Of a stretch of 64,000 bases of DNA, positions 1-10,310 are shown piece by piece; the first letter of the stretch is position 1; each line of letters opens with the position of its first letter. The position numbers and the translations under genes were made by a program. The notes under the pieces were generated by a model. That model saw nothing but the letters and a program-made list of their open reading frames with translations, did not search any database and had not been told where the DNA came from. The DNA is from Odontocerum albicorne (lineage: Eukaryota > Arthropoda > Insecta > Trichoptera > Odontoceridae), in the NCBI GenBank assembly GCA_949825065.1, contig OX463859.1:18557220-18621219 (forward strand). Direction: 5' to 3'.

Positions 1-17
1 TATAAGCAAGAAGATGC

Positions 18-405
18 ACGAGGTGCATGGTCACGCGGTAATGCCTGGATTTCCGTGCGGAAGGTCCCCCGTTCGATCCGTCCGCTGTACCACTTCGCTC
101 AAAAGACAGACATTTTTTCCGTCTAGTATACGGGCTATAAGAATATCTATGACTTCGATCATATCTATTCTTTCAAAAAAAAAAAAAAAAGGAAAATAAA
201 GAAAAGAAGAAAATGAAAAAAGAGTGCTCTGATCGTCCCACTTCGTATGCAATCGGATCCAGGACAGAGGCGTGGGCGGTGAGTTTGATCACTTACTTAA
301 AGAAGAGAAAAGAGATAAAACTCCACGGCAGAGTTTCGTTTTCAATCTGAATTGACATTGGATTGGCGAGGGGATCCTCAACTACAAAGCCTAGCAACGA
401 TGATG
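18..405 (+). repeat. SINE-B copy (tRNA-derived SINE), near full length
   Basis: A tRNA-like head (A-box-like stretch near 28-44, B-box-like GTTCGATCC at 71-79) is followed by a longer body ending near CTAGCAACGATGATG at about 391-405. The same head and body recur at 13330-13575, 22896-23066, and in reverse at 25235-25615 and 30103-30290. An internal poly-A/purine tract lies at about 174-215. The head resembles a pol III promoter, so this is a non-autonomous retroposon and not a functional tRNA: no clean cloverleaf is seen. Confidence 0.7.
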
Positions 406-467
406 AGAACATTAGAAGACATAAATCGTATTTATTTATTATGAGAAGAAGGGACTGCCTAAGGAAC

Positions 468-975
468 TCTTAGGCCGTGGCCACACAGGAAGGAGCCTCG
501 CTTGATGCTTAGAGCTATGTTGTGAGTTAGGCGACATATCCTAGCGAACCAACGTATCGCATACTATCGCAGTGGCCACACTGCACGCTTCGCGCCACTT
601 TTCATGACGATTAGTCACCGAGTGAATCTCCGAGCAAACAGACGTGTTGATTAATTTACAAGATGGTGGAAGTTTTAATGACAGCTGTGTATATAAAGGA
701 AGCCTTTGTGGAACCCATCGAGCAAATTATACAAAAATGTACCTGTAATAAAATCACTTTGGAATGAAGTTGCCTAGAAAGTAAATAAAGATGGTAAGTT
801 GTAATAAAATTGGTTAGTTTTGAGAGTGGCATCATGTGTTGACTCAACCGCTCCCGTCTGTCAAATGAATTTGTGCGTAGCACTTTGGTGTGGCCATGCA
901 TGAAGTCACCTAGTACATGAGTCACGTAAAATCTAGCTTAGCGCCTAACGAAGCATTTTGGTGTGGCCTCAGCCT
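468..975. repeat. Possible decayed MITE with GGCCACAC-type inverted ends
   Basis: The left edge (TAGGCCGTGGCCACAC, near 471-486) and the reverse complement of the right edge (TAAGGCTGAGGCCACACC, near 958-975) are similar over about 17 bases. Subterminal GGCCACAC words recur inside both ends (571-581 and the opposite strand near 888-896). No coding capacity is seen. The match is imperfect and no target duplication is clear. Confidence 0.3.
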
Positions 976-1380
976 TACTTCGGCGGCGACGCACCTGTGT
1001 GTGAAGAATATTAGTAATTACTTAAGGTCCGACGAAGAAAGAAAGAAAAATCTTACAGAAGAAGAAAAATGATTGGCAGCGAAGTAGATATATTTATAAA
1101 GCGGCATAAGACTTGGAGTTGAAACATTCTAGGAAGTTGTCAATCAGTAGCTGTCAGAAAACGACGCCGCTAGATAGGATAAATTAATCGGTCTGAATAC
1201 GTTCCGAAGTAAGTTGAATGGAGAAATTATAGGCTGAATTATCATCGTGTAATAAAAAATATAATTAGCGGATCGATCTAGATGGCCGCAAGAAATACAA
1301 CAGGGCGAAGGGAGAAGATTGAAGCTAAAAAGTATACTTACGAGTATATAGGTGTAAAATTAGTATTTACCAGTGTGGTA
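976..1380. other. No recognisable feature
   Basis: AT-rich sequence in which I recognise no gene or repeat family; short open frames here look random. Confidence 0.5.
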
Positions 1381-1440
1381 AAAGTGTTCATATGGCAACA
1401 ATACTTACACGCGCTAGTATTGTTGCCATATGAACACTTT
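1381..1440. repeat. Perfect 25-bp inverted repeat (hairpin, 10-nt loop)
   Basis: Arm 1 (1381-1405) starts AAAGTGTTCATATGGCAACA, and arm 2 (1416-1440) is its exact reverse complement, separated by the ten bases TACACGCGCT. Pairing stops exactly at the arm ends. It could be a small RNA precursor-like hairpin, the centre of a MITE, or a recent snap-back duplication. No wider inverted repeat is visible on either side. Confidence 0.9.
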
Positions 1441-1629
1441 GCGAGTGTTATTGCATCGTGTGATGTTGTATTGCTTATATAGTACGTGCAATTGTGAATA
1501 GCGAAAATTTTACTCAATCAATATTTGAATACACCCCTTTTTTGGGAGTTCTTATTAAAATTTATGATTATGTTTGATCATTAAGCACACACGTGACTAG
1601 TTTGAAGAAAAAAAACAGGGAAAAGAACT

Positions 1630-2760
1630 AACTTATTTTTCAACATAGTTTCCTTTGATGTTTACATACTTGGTACGTCAATTTTCCAATTTCTTCATCC
1701 AGTCTGAAAAATAAGTCTTATTAATCTCAGTAAAATAGTCATACTGCGGCGGTTAAATCCGGATTCATCCTGACGACAAGTTCTTTCCACCGAGACATTT
1801 TTTTAAGTTCGGGAACAGGAAGAAGTTGCACCGTGTCAAGTCCGGGGAATATGGCGGACGAGGAGTTCATTTGAAGTCCAATTCATGCAAGTTTGCCATT
1901 CCTACGGATTCGTGACACGTCGCGATGTCTTGGTGGAATAGCACTTTTAGCGTTCCGATCTTGGCCGATTTTTCTTCAATTTGTATTTTAAACGGTTCAA
2001 TAATGTCGCATAATAGATGCCCGTTATTGTCTTGTCCTTTCTCAAATAGTCAATTATGATGACTTATTGAGAGACGTTCCCAGCAGACAATACGGCCTTT
2101 GCCTTCTTCGACGTACTTTCACCAGTTGCCGTCCATTATTTTGACTACTGTTTGGACTCTGGTGTATAGTGGTGGATCAAAGTTTCGTCCACAGTCATGA
2201 TTGAATGCAAATAAATCTTCGGATTACGATTAAACATCGCCAAATACTGCGTTGAAATGTCCTTTCGAAGGAGTTTTTTTATCGACAGTCAACAATCGAG
2301 ACATCCATCGCGCAGACAGTTTTTCCATATTCAATTTTTCGTGTAGGATATTGTGCACCCGTTCACTTGAGATGCCTACAGCCTAAGAGATGCCTACAGC
2401 GCACATGTATTCGCCAGACTTCCATGACGATACCATGGATTTTTTTTAATGATTTCCTCCGTGGTGGACGTACTCGTAATTAGGCGTCAAGAGCGTGATT
2501 CATTTTCGGTGGATGTACAGCCATGTTTAAACTCATTTATCCAGAAACAAATAGTTTTCAACGCTGGTTCAGAGTTATTGTGAACTTTATCTAACTCGAA
2601 TTTGATATGTGCGGCTGTCAAATTTTTCAAATAAAAATGTTTTATGACGGCACGGAACTCGTTTTTTTTTCATTATTGCGGCAAATGTCAAAGTGATCGA
2701 TTCACGCGGCTGTCAAACATTAACTACATGTCGCATCTGGTCGAAAACTTAAAAGAGATC
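1630..2760 (-). pseudogene. Mariner transposase pseudogene
   Basis: Read on the minus strand, the segment carries in order the pieces of a mariner transposase, broken by stops and frameshifts. The N-terminal part ends in a run like HFYLKNLTAAHIKFELDKVH. The helix-turn-helix region follows. Next comes a catalytic-domain stretch around the expected first-aspartate motif, then a C-terminus matching the family pattern of PPYSPDL, FFLFPNLKK-LGGK, a YF..-K-YF segment and a final KYVNIKGNYVE-like end. Functional mariners are about 345 codons; the length here fits one nearly complete but inactive copy. Terminal repeats are not clearly identifiable. Confidence 0.75.
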
Positions 2761-2793
2761 GCTCGAGGAATAATTGCCAGAAGTGATGTTACT

Positions 2794-3110
2794 TTATGAA
2801 GGATGTATGTATTTTGTGAAGGATGTAGGCAGTAGACAGATTTTTGCATTTTCCACATCCATACACCTCCTCATGCAACTCTTACAATTTCTCTGACTTC
2901 TGACATTTCCTTCTTTCAAAATATCATTCACTTGATCTAACAATAATTTCCTCGATCTTATTCTACTACGACTTCCACTTACATTTGTATTATCTATTTG
3001 TTTTGTTCGTCTTTCTTTATTCATTCCTCACACTTACCCAACTCACTGTGCTCTTTTTCATCTTACTTAGTACATCATCCTTAAGTTCATATTAATCTCT
3101 GATCATTTCA
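2794..3110 (-). pseudogene. RTE-like LINE C-terminal fragment
   Basis: The minus-strand frame encodes SGSRSRIRSRKLLLDQVNDI followed by LKEGNVRSQRNCKSCMRRCM and MDVENAKICL. This is the tail of the insect LINE ORF that normally reads GRPRKRW-DQV. The upstream (N-terminal) part is frameshifted. The same tail recurs at 5090-5530, 11500-11610 and 37848-38010, so this is a 5'-truncated, dead copy. Confidence 0.6.
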
Positions 3111-3238
3111 TTATGTATTCTGTCGTATATTGTCACTCTATATATTCTTCTCAGTGCACGCAGTGTACTGAAGTATTTACGCTTCAGTTTAAATTACAAG
3201 TAAATGAAATAAATCACTATTTAGTTTTATGTACAACG

Positions 3239-3640
3239 TCAAAGTCTTTCAAGCTAGAGTATGCGGGATCAATTCCCGTTGGTACCGAGATTTCTTTGAG
3301 AAAAGGAAGAGTTCTAGTGTGATTTTTACTATAGTTCGGAAAATCTAGGATGAGTCCTGTGACAGCTCACAAATTTGCCCCAATACAACCTAATGTAATG
3401 TATTTACCTAAATAACTTGCTATTTATTAGAATTGAGGCTTATATGAAAGTTGATAAAATAATTAAAATTACTGAACATCGTTACAAGGTTGTATTGGAG
3501 CAAATTTGTGAGCTGTCACAGGACTCATCCTAGATTTTCCGAACTATACAGGTTTATTTAACCCTTATCTGGTTGGCTGGAAGAGATGACCACATAGCAA
3601 TAAACCCATCATTCATACCTAATCACTTTATTCCGCATTT
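3239..3640 (+). repeat. SINE-A copy split by a MITE
   Basis: A degraded tRNA-like head (B-box-like GGGATCAATTCCCG at 3268-3281) lies left of the MITE at 3332-3546. The SINE-A body and 3' tail (CTGGTTGGCTGGAAGAGATG and AGCAATAAACCC) resume directly to its right at about 3549-3610. Removing the MITE and one TA brings the two halves together in the order seen in other SINE-A copies. Confidence 0.6.
3332..3546. mobile_element. 215-bp MITE with 60-bp terminal inverted repeats, TA target duplication
   Basis: The left 60 bases (3332-3391, starting TAGTTCGGAAAATCTAGGAT) are the reverse complement of 3487-3546 with one mismatch seen. TA dinucleotides sit at 3330-3331 and 3547-3548, as expected for Tc1/mariner-mobilised elements. 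The centre is AT-rich and non-coding. The near-identical arms indicate a fairly recent insertion. Confidence 0.88.
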
Positions 3641-3734
3641 TGTCACACATATCATTACCGCGCCCCTTGTAGGGTGGGTAGAAAGAACGGATCTCCAAAT
3701 TTTATTATCCAAGTTCATAACTGTCACCACTTCT

Positions 3735-4060
3735 ACATTCATATATCTCGTAAGTCACAATCTTCTATTGTTCGTGCTTCTCACTTTACCTTCTTTCAAA
3801 ATCTGCTTCTCATTTTACTTCCTCCAGACCTTGCACTTCTGACTTATAAACTCGTTTTGTTATTATTTCATTCATGTTTTCCACATATCTAAACCTTCTG
3901 AAATCTCCTTTTTCATCTTAAAACATCCATTTTATATATGTCTTATTTTTTTATAATTCCGTTCTGTATTCTATCAAGTGCACTCACTTCCACAGGATTC
4001 ATCTAACTTTCTATCTTGTTGATCCTCGTCCAAGTTTCACGGTCACACGCCAAGATGTAT
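3735..4060 (-). pseudogene. LINE C-terminal fragment (RTE-like), decayed
   Basis: On the minus strand the order of words (mutated versions of the cell-bound RT C-terminal tail, with RYVENMNE-like and IYKMDVLR-like pieces) follows the layout of the clearer copies at 5090-5530 and 37610-37810. No continuous frame survives. Assignment rests on similarity to those neighbours in this window. Confidence 0.4.
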
Positions 4061-4439
4061 TTAATAAATTCGTGTAAAAATTTGAATTTCATTTTGTGAA
4101 ATACAATGTTTCCCTTTTCTGCAAAACGATCGAAATACAATTAACGATTTTTTTTCTGAAAGGCTCGATTATATTTTGAATAGATACAAATGAAGGCTGG
4201 ATAGGGTAAGAATACATTAAAGAAAAAAAAGGGCGAATCATGAATACAAAGAGATCTATCTAGAATTATACTCAGCAGAGTGCTAATAACGAATAAAATG
4301 TCAAGCTGTTTTATTTTTTTTCTTCAATTTCAATAATTCTATACAGAGGGGTTGAAAATACAGTAATACTTTTTCTGCACGGTATCAGAAAATATAAAAC
4401 ATGTCTTAATAATTTGAAAAAAAATATGTAACAAGATGG

Positions 4440-4588
4440 ATTTTTGACAGATGGAGTGAGAAGCTTTTAGAGGTCTCCACATAGGCATGTGAGTGAATGA
4501 CTGATGCGAATGTAGAATGTGTAATGACGAGTTGTAAGATATCATTTTGATGCGGTTGTTGAAATCATGATGCGATTGGAATTGAGTA
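4440..4588 (+). repeat. LINE-like fragment shared with 20690-20803
   Basis: The stretch with GCGAATGTAGAATGTGTAAT then GATGCGGTTGTTG and GATGCGATTGGAATTG is repeated in diverged form at 20690-20803 in the same orientation, where GATGTGGTTGTTG is itself locally duplicated. It runs into the sequence gap, so its 3' end is unknown. Confidence 0.4.
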
Positions 4589-4788
4589 NNNNNNNNNNNN
4601 NNNNNNNNNNNNNNNNNNNNNNNNNNNNNNNNNNNNNNNNNNNNNNNNNNNNNNNNNNNNNNNNNNNNNNNNNNNNNNNNNNNNNNNNNNNNNNNNNNNN
4701 NNNNNNNNNNNNNNNNNNNNNNNNNNNNNNNNNNNNNNNNNNNNNNNNNNNNNNNNNNNNNNNNNNNNNNNNNNNNNNNNNNNNNNNN
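4589..4788. other. Assembly gap (200 N)
   Basis: Exactly 200 Ns, probably an arbitrary gap size. It abuts an AT dinucleotide run, which probably caused the assembly break. Confidence 0.99.

Positions 4789-4827
<39 letters not shown>
4789..4827. repeat. (AT)n microsatellite at gap edge
   Basis: A pure AT run of about 39 bases directly after the gap; its true length is hidden by the Ns. Confidence 0.95.
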
Positions 4828-4834
<7 letters not shown>

Positions 4835-5089
4835 GTACAACATATGTATGTTTTTATTTCTTAATTATAAGGCAATACATCCTTTATAAGAATGACTTGT
4901 ACCAATGAGAACATTTGGGTAAATGATCAAAGATTTAAACATTTTTAATAAGATTTTTTGAGGAATAAAATTTGATGTGTGATAGATTAATATGGGTTTC
5001 AACATGTGGTAATAACTAATTTACTGTATTACCTCATTTAACAACTGTATCAGAGATGACAATAAATAATAGTGCATTGGTACCTTGAT

Positions 5090-5530
5090 GTATGGAAGTA
5101 AAATTTGGACTAGCCGAAGTAGAATAAGCGTAAGATTGATGCTGTGGAGACGCATGGGCTATTGAACATTTGTGAAGTGTTAATGTTTGAAAGAAAGCGG
5201 AACGAAGACACCAGAAATGAATGTTTTGAGTAATATGAAGAAAGGAGCTTTAAGATGGTTTAGATATGTGGAGAGAATGAATGATGAAAGAATGACTAAG
5301 CGAATATACAAGTCAAAAGTACAAGGTGTACGTAGAACATGTAGACCGAGGAAAACGTGACTGGACCAAATGGACCAGATTTTGAAAGAAGGTAAAGTAA
5401 GAAGTATTATATAAACAATTGATTATTGTGCATGACGAGATATATGAATGTGGAAGAAGCGAAAGTTGTGTGCTTTGATGGAAAAGTTTGGAGATCTAAT
5501 TTTTCTGCATATCCCGCAAAGGACATGGCG
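5090..5530 (+). pseudogene. RTE-like LINE C-terminal fragment
   Basis: In the plus direction the broken frame reads RWFRYVERMNDERMTKRIY, then an SKVQGVRRTCRPRKT run, then LDQMDQILKEGKVRS and MNVEEAKVVCFD. This is the typical RWFGHVERM-DER..KRIY / GRPRKRW-DQ tail of insect RTE-like LINEs. An in-frame stop and frameshifts mark it as dead. The 44-bp minisatellite starts about 20 bases past its end. Confidence 0.65.
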
Positions 5531-5551
5531 TGATGATATGCACTTATGTAT

Positions 5552-5947
5552 TGTACTCGTATATATGATATATGTACGAGTATAAATAGTTGTATTGTAC
5601 TCGTATATATGTTATATGTACGAGTATAAATAGTTGTATTGTACTTGTATATATGTTATATGTACGAGTATAAATAGTTGTATTGTACTCGTATATATGT
5701 TATATGTACGAGTATAAATAGTTGTATTGTACTCGTATATATATGTTATATGTACGAGTATAAATAGTTGTATTGTACTCGTATGTATGTTATATGTACG
5801 AGTATAAATAGTTGTATTGTACTCGTATATATGTTATATGTACGAGTATAAATAGTTGTATTTTACTCGTATATATGTTATATGTACGAGTATAAATAGT
5901 TGTATTGTACTCGTATATATGTTATATGTAGGAGTATAAATAGTTTT
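5552..5947. repeat. 44-bp minisatellite, nine copies, each a palindrome
   Basis: The unit starts TGTACTCGTATATATGTTAT and ends ATAAATAGTTGTAT; 396 bases hold nine copies with few substitutions. Within each unit TACTCGTA and TACGAGTA face each other, so every repeat can fold into a hairpin. Copies differ by single bases or a 2-base AT insertion, suggesting recent amplification. Confidence 0.92.
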
Positions 5948-6239
5948 TAGCTACGAGTAAGTGATCAAAAGTTTAAACATTTATAAAAACAAATTATGAA
6001 TAAATCAATTGTGAGTTAAAAAAGAGTAGATAAGATGTATGTATAAAAATAATAGGAAAATTTATATATCGCCGTTTTGAACCAGAATCTCTTCAAGGGC
6101 GCTTTAACTAGGGATTCGAGCACACAATTATTGACATACTCGTATTAAAAATATTACTATACTAATTAAATATTTAAAAATTGAGTGTATAGTGTAGGAT
6201 AAAAAGGTGGTGTCTACGGCCATTAGATCAGGTTCTTCT

Positions 6240-6400
6240 TCCCCGCATCTAAATATGTTTAGAAAAACTTATTTGGTAAGAAAACTGCAGACACCGTACC
6301 AAGGGAAGACAAGCTAGGAAAGCGAGTACAAAGAAGCTTTGTAGTTCTTCCGATCATATGTAACATATTTAGAGAAACATACAAAATTATATGCACTACG
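6240..6400. repeat. Dispersed family F fragment
   Basis: Shares an ordered set of words (CGCATCTAAATATGTTTAGA, a GGTAAGAAAAC run, CTTTGTAG.TCTTCCGAT.ATATG) with 11610-11760, 16500-16695 (reverse), 18980-19060 and 35160-35345 (reverse). The 16370-16695 copy joins it to a LINE C-terminus, so it is probably the 3' untranslated part of a CR1/Jockey-like LINE. The rest of 5948-6840 shows nothing I recognise. Confidence 0.4.
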
Positions 6401-6839
6401 TGAAAGGCATTCGAAGAACATACTCGTATGTATATGATCAAGGATTTCGTCATTTATTCCAAACATGCACATTTTGCTGTCTTTAACATTGATTTTGTTA
6501 AGATGAGAAGCTATCAATCAGGCAGTGACCAATACTCATTCTGTACATGTTTGATATATATTTTTTGGGTTGTTTCTTCTGTGGCAACAAGGCTTAGCAG
6601 GAATAATTAATTGTTTCAAAGTGAAAAGAATTTCTACTCGGAAATTTTCACAATAAAAATGAAATGTTTTCCGGAAAGTAAAATTTTAGTTGCCAACTTC
6701 ATTCCAAACGAATTGAATGTATATTATATTGAATACAACAGTTTAGTACACTTTTTAGCCCTTATTAACCCCAATTGCTTGTGTAGTTAAAATTGAAGAT
6801 GAAGACTCTTTTCATCTTCAAAATGTTTTTTTAATGTAC

Positions 6840-7070
6840 AGTGTATGACGGTAATGCAGTGAGCGACCGTGTGTTAAATGTGGTTTAAAAAATCCGTAAA
6901 AATTATACGACCCTTGATGATGGTGTCTTCTCTGGAAGGTGGATTACCGACTACCAAAGGAAAACTTTAATCGAGAATAACAAGCGTTCTTCGAGACGAG
7001 AGATTACTGAGATACTGAAAAAATCACCGTCAACGAGCATTTAGCGTGTTTGAATTTGACCTAAAAATAC
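6840..7070 (+). pseudogene. Mariner transposase N-terminal fragment
   Basis: The broken plus-strand frame reads VYDGNAVSDRVC, then a WFKK.RKNYTTLDDGVFSGR run, then SSRREITEILKKSPS. This is the helix-turn-helix DNA-binding half of a mariner transposase, whose family pattern is YGD.AVS.R.C..WF.KFR, then SGRP, then TTREIAE.L. The catalytic half is missing. A related fragment sits at 10610-10850. Confidence 0.55.
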
Positions 7071-7394
7071 AAAATCACTTTTCGAATAACCAATATAAGT
7101 AATAGCACCCTTCGTTGAAAATTGTAAAAGCCTGAATTCAGGTGTGAAATGCATTTGGTCGCAATGGCGCAAAGTGTGAAAGAGATCTTTACACCGTTGA
7201 GACGTGCTGTCACTACTGATAGGTCTTGAATACTTTCTTAATATCACGTCACAAAGTAAAATGGGACTTCAGTGGCAAAGGGATTCAAAAGGCAATTGTA
7301 GTCATTTTACTTAATGTAGAATTGTGAAACTTTTCATATCCTATGTTAAAGATACGGCCATGGATTCCGATAATAATAATAATGAAATAAAATA
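7071..7394. other. No confident feature
   Basis: May contain further degraded transposon DNA; no motif or repeat match is strong enough to name. Confidence 0.4.
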
Positions 7395-7468
7395 TGTTTG
7401 GGTGGAAGGAATTGCTTTAAAGCAATAAATCCGCCAGATGTGTTTGTATGAAAGTTTTAAATACAATA
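7395..7468 (+). repeat. LINE/SINE 3' tail with hairpin variant
   Basis: GGTGGAAGGAATTGCTTTAA then AGCAATAAATCCGCCAGATG corresponds to the SINE-A tail. Its hairpin stem here is ATTGCT/AGCAAT, where other copies have ATTGCC/GGCAAT. The head and body are absent. Confidence 0.6.
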
Positions 7469-7914
7469 AAAAATTGTATTTGCTTTACCTTACACTGACT
7501 GTCAAAGGTCTTCACCTTGCAGTGTCACGCGGTGAAAAAAATTAAGTTTATTTATTTTCTTTCCTTCAAAATCCTTTTAGCGCAATGATCTGCGTACTAT
7601 GTACGCGAGCAAGTAACCATAAAGAAGTTGCATGAAACTTCAATATAACTTACATACAACATGTCATGACTGGCTTACACAAACGACATTCATCGAGGTC
7701 ACCTAGTGTTACCTAGATAAAAATATAAAATGCTTTGAACAACAACAATTAGTACCGCTAACACGGGTGTTTGTTCATATTTTTAACTTGTCAACTCTAT
7801 CAAGTTAACCGGTTAAACAACACCCATCTGTCATCGTTTTGAGATAGTCGAAAAAACGTAGCAAATCTTTGTATGGTAGACTTTTTACTGTATCGAATTA
7901 AATGACACTTTCGT

Positions 7915-8115
7915 TGCTACAGTACTACCCGGTGGGTTTATTGTTACCTAACAATTAACAGTTACTCTTACAATCAATCAGATTGATGTAAAAGTGGCCT
8001 TAAGTAAAAACCAGACAGGTATCATTTTTTTTAATTGAGTTATAATGAAAAGGAAACTTCCGATTTGGTTTCACTCCCGCGTCTTACCAACTATGCAACG
8101 AAGTTTAATTTAACA
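7915..8115 (-). repeat. SINE-A copy, reverse orientation, diverged
   Basis: Tail (CCCGGTGGGTTTATTGTTAC), body (AAGTAAAAACCAGACAGG) and tRNA-like head (CGTCTTACCAACTATG) appear in the expected reverse order. Confidence 0.6.
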
Positions 8116-8775
8116 ATGAAATTCCATTTGATAAATCTAACAACGCAAGACTTCTTGTAGTATTCAATCTTGATGTGATAAAAATCTTCTATTGACAAAC
8201 CCCCCTCTATCCAGATCGATCCTGAGTCATCCTCAAGATTCGATTACAGATTAGAGACAACCCTATAAGATGTCGATTGGAGACCATGATATCCCTCTAC
8301 CTGAAAGATGTTTATCCACGTGACATGGTACATTAATAAAGGTAAAATAATTTATCTTCTACCATTTAGTGTCCATCGATATTTCCAATAAAATAAAAAA
8401 TGTATTCTGTAGTTTGAATCTTTTTTTGTATATATACTCGTATATAACATACTCGTATGTTACACTCGTATCATATCGTATAAAGCTTTCGTTGTATATA
8501 TAACAACCTGACGAGTTTGTGGCCACGTTGCAATCTCATCTCATCTACCAAAGTTATGTAAAAAGAGGCTTTAAATTGAATTGTTAGACATGTGTCTTAC
8601 CACCTAGAACTACGAAGCTCGTTGGAATTCAAGTGTGAATACTGGGTTGATATTTTCACATATGTTGGACTAGAGTATGTTTATTCCATATTTCCAATTA
8701 AATAACTGTGAATTGTGTTACTTTTGCATATATAGTATACGTTCATATTCGGTATTGAAATCAATCAACTAATTT
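8116..8775. other. No recognisable gene; AT-rich
   Basis: Contains two close TACTCGTA words (near 8441-8460) and an AT-rich stretch. No coding or repeat family is identified. Confidence 0.45.
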
Positions 8776-8930
8776 CGACCTTCGTGGCCTAGTAGGTAAG
8801 AAGCCTGTTTTCCAACCTGAGGATTACGGATTCTTTTCTTGTTGGTACTCATATTTGAAAAAAAAAATTCAAATTTAGTTTTCACTTCAGGCTTTCTTAA
8901 GCACATTTTTGGTTGGTAAGTAGAAATAAA
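8776..8930 (+). repeat. SINE-A copy, 3' truncated
   Basis: A head with an A-box-like GTGGCCTAGTAGGTAAG and a mutated B box (TTACGGATTC) is followed by a poly-A stretch, the CACTTCAGGCTTTCTTAAGC body and a degraded TTTTGGTTGGTAAGTAG tail. Confidence 0.65.
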
Positions 8931-8980
8931 TTCCAGTAGTTATACTATATAAAGGATGTTTTTTTGGGTGTGATAGGATT

Positions 8981-9211
8981 TTGAATTGGCCGCCAAGATC
9001 GCGCGATTTAACGCCTTTGGATTATGTTAAATCACAGGTTTACACCAACAAACCTAAGACTCTTGATAAACTTGAGGCCAACATTTGTCGTGTTATTGGC
9101 GCCATACAGCCGGTAATGCTCCACCAAATCATCGAAAATTGGCGTGATCGAATTGACCAGTGCGAAAGAAACCGTGGAAGCTATTTGAACGATATCTTGT
9201 TTAAATCATAA
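8981..9211 (+). pseudogene. Tc1/mariner-type transposase, C-terminal remnant
   Basis: The open frame has no ATG at its start and encodes NWPPRSRDLTPLDYVKSQVY, then TNKPKTLDKLEANICRVI and HQIIENWRDRIDQCERN, ending RGSYLNDILFKS and a stop. In this family the PPRSPDLTPLD motif holds the third catalytic acidic residue. The normal FLWG segment right after LDY is missing here, a small internal deletion. The N-terminal DNA-binding domain and first two catalytic residues are gone, so it cannot be active, although the surviving frame is clean. Confidence 0.8.
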
Positions 9212-9361
9212 ACGGCATGAAATATTCTTTCAAATTAAACATTCATATCTATTTTTGTTTTATTGGTTGTTGTTTTATTTTATTTTAGAAAATCCATCTT
9301 ATGATCGGTTAAGGTACATAAGAGCCAGCCACGGTCAACATATGAATGAAATTATCTTCAA

Positions 9362-9475
9362 ACAATTTATTTATTTATTTTTTATATATTTACTACACAT
9401 GACAAGAAATATACATAATTTACGAAAAAAACAATAATTGTCATTAAACAACATATCAATTGAATTCAAATATAC
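9362..9475 (-). repeat. Family E 3' tail inserted in the mariner-like element
   Basis: TTTATTTATTT (reverse of an A-rich tail) followed by CACATGACAAGAAATATACA and TAATTTACGAAAAAAACAA matches the start of the copy at 41420-42050. It is nested between the transposase remnant and the right terminal repeat. Confidence 0.6.
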
Positions 9476-9857
9476 GGCCATTTAAATACTTTATATGTGT
9501 TTTATTTAAAAAACAAATCCTATCACCCCAAAAAAAAAACACTCCATACAACGAAAGCATAATAAATACAACACAATCAATATGTTAGTCATTCATGCAC
9601 CATTTTACACATCATTCGCGGTTCACTCGACTCGATCTTGGAATGGCTCAATTAGATGTGTTTAATCTTAATGGATAATTAGGAATACAATAAAGATGCA
9701 CTATTTACCTCAAAATATTCCTCTTTCTCAACTCCCGTATAATTTCCAATCTAAGCTCTTCCTTGAGACTTAGTTTCATTTAAATTTTTGTTAGTATTTC
9801 TCAAATATTATTTTTATAGTCTAAGTAAAATACACGGTTATGAATACTGATAATTGG

Positions 9858-10045
9858 AATTGGAAGAAATCGCATTTAAGTAATAAACAGAATCAATCTG
9901 TTGGATTTATTACTTTAATGCCATTTCTTAATAGTATGAAAACGTGAAATAATAGATACCTTCTGGTTGGTTAGATTCGATTGCCATAAAATAAAAAACC
10001 CGCCATGTTGTGCTGTATAGAATAAAAATATAATGGAAGATGCAG
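9858..10045. repeat. SINE/LINE tail remnants, one as an inverted pair
   Basis: At 9866-9934 the stretch AGAAATCGCATTTAAGTAAT AAA faces its near reverse complement, forming an imperfect palindrome from two tails. At 9960-10045 a further plus-strand tail (CTGGTTGGTTAGATTCGATT, CCGCCATGTTGTGCTGTATA) is present without its head. Confidence 0.5.
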
Positions 10046-10207
10046 ACAATGAACGAAAATCTGCTTTAAATATAAAATCACGATGCAATTATAGAAAACC
10101 TAAAACTAACATTGGAACTTTTACACTCATTTGCCTAAGTTTTTGTTCATAAATAATGATCTATCATAAGTATTGATTTGATCTTACATTAATGTAAATG
10201 AGTATAA

Positions 10208-10310
10208 TATTAAAGGGTTTATTAATATCAACAAAAAAAAAATAGAAATATTTGAAAATAAAGGGTTTATTAATATCAACAAAAAAAAATAAGAAAAATA
10301 TGAAAACGTA
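10208..10310. repeat. Short direct duplication (about 55 bp, two copies)
   Basis: GGGTTTATTAATATCAACAA plus an A-run and a short AT-rich spacer occurs at about 10215 and again at about 10262. Confidence 0.8.

Larger units (their letters stand above)
8952..9546. mobile_element. Internally deleted mariner-like element with terminal inverted repeats
   Basis: The left end (8952 on: AAGGATGTTTTTTTGGGTGT then GATAGGATTT) and the reverse complement of the right end (TGGAGTGTTTTTTTTTTGGG then GTGATAGGATTT) match over about 30 bases. TA dinucleotides flank both ends (8950-8951, 9547-9548). Only the C-terminal 70-odd codons of the transposase remain, fused directly to the left repeat. A LINE tail has since inserted at about 9362-9475. 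Confidence 0.8.

Noticed and set aside
4339..4908. Open frames spanning the N gap
   Set aside because: They consist mostly of unknown bases plus AT-repeat translation.
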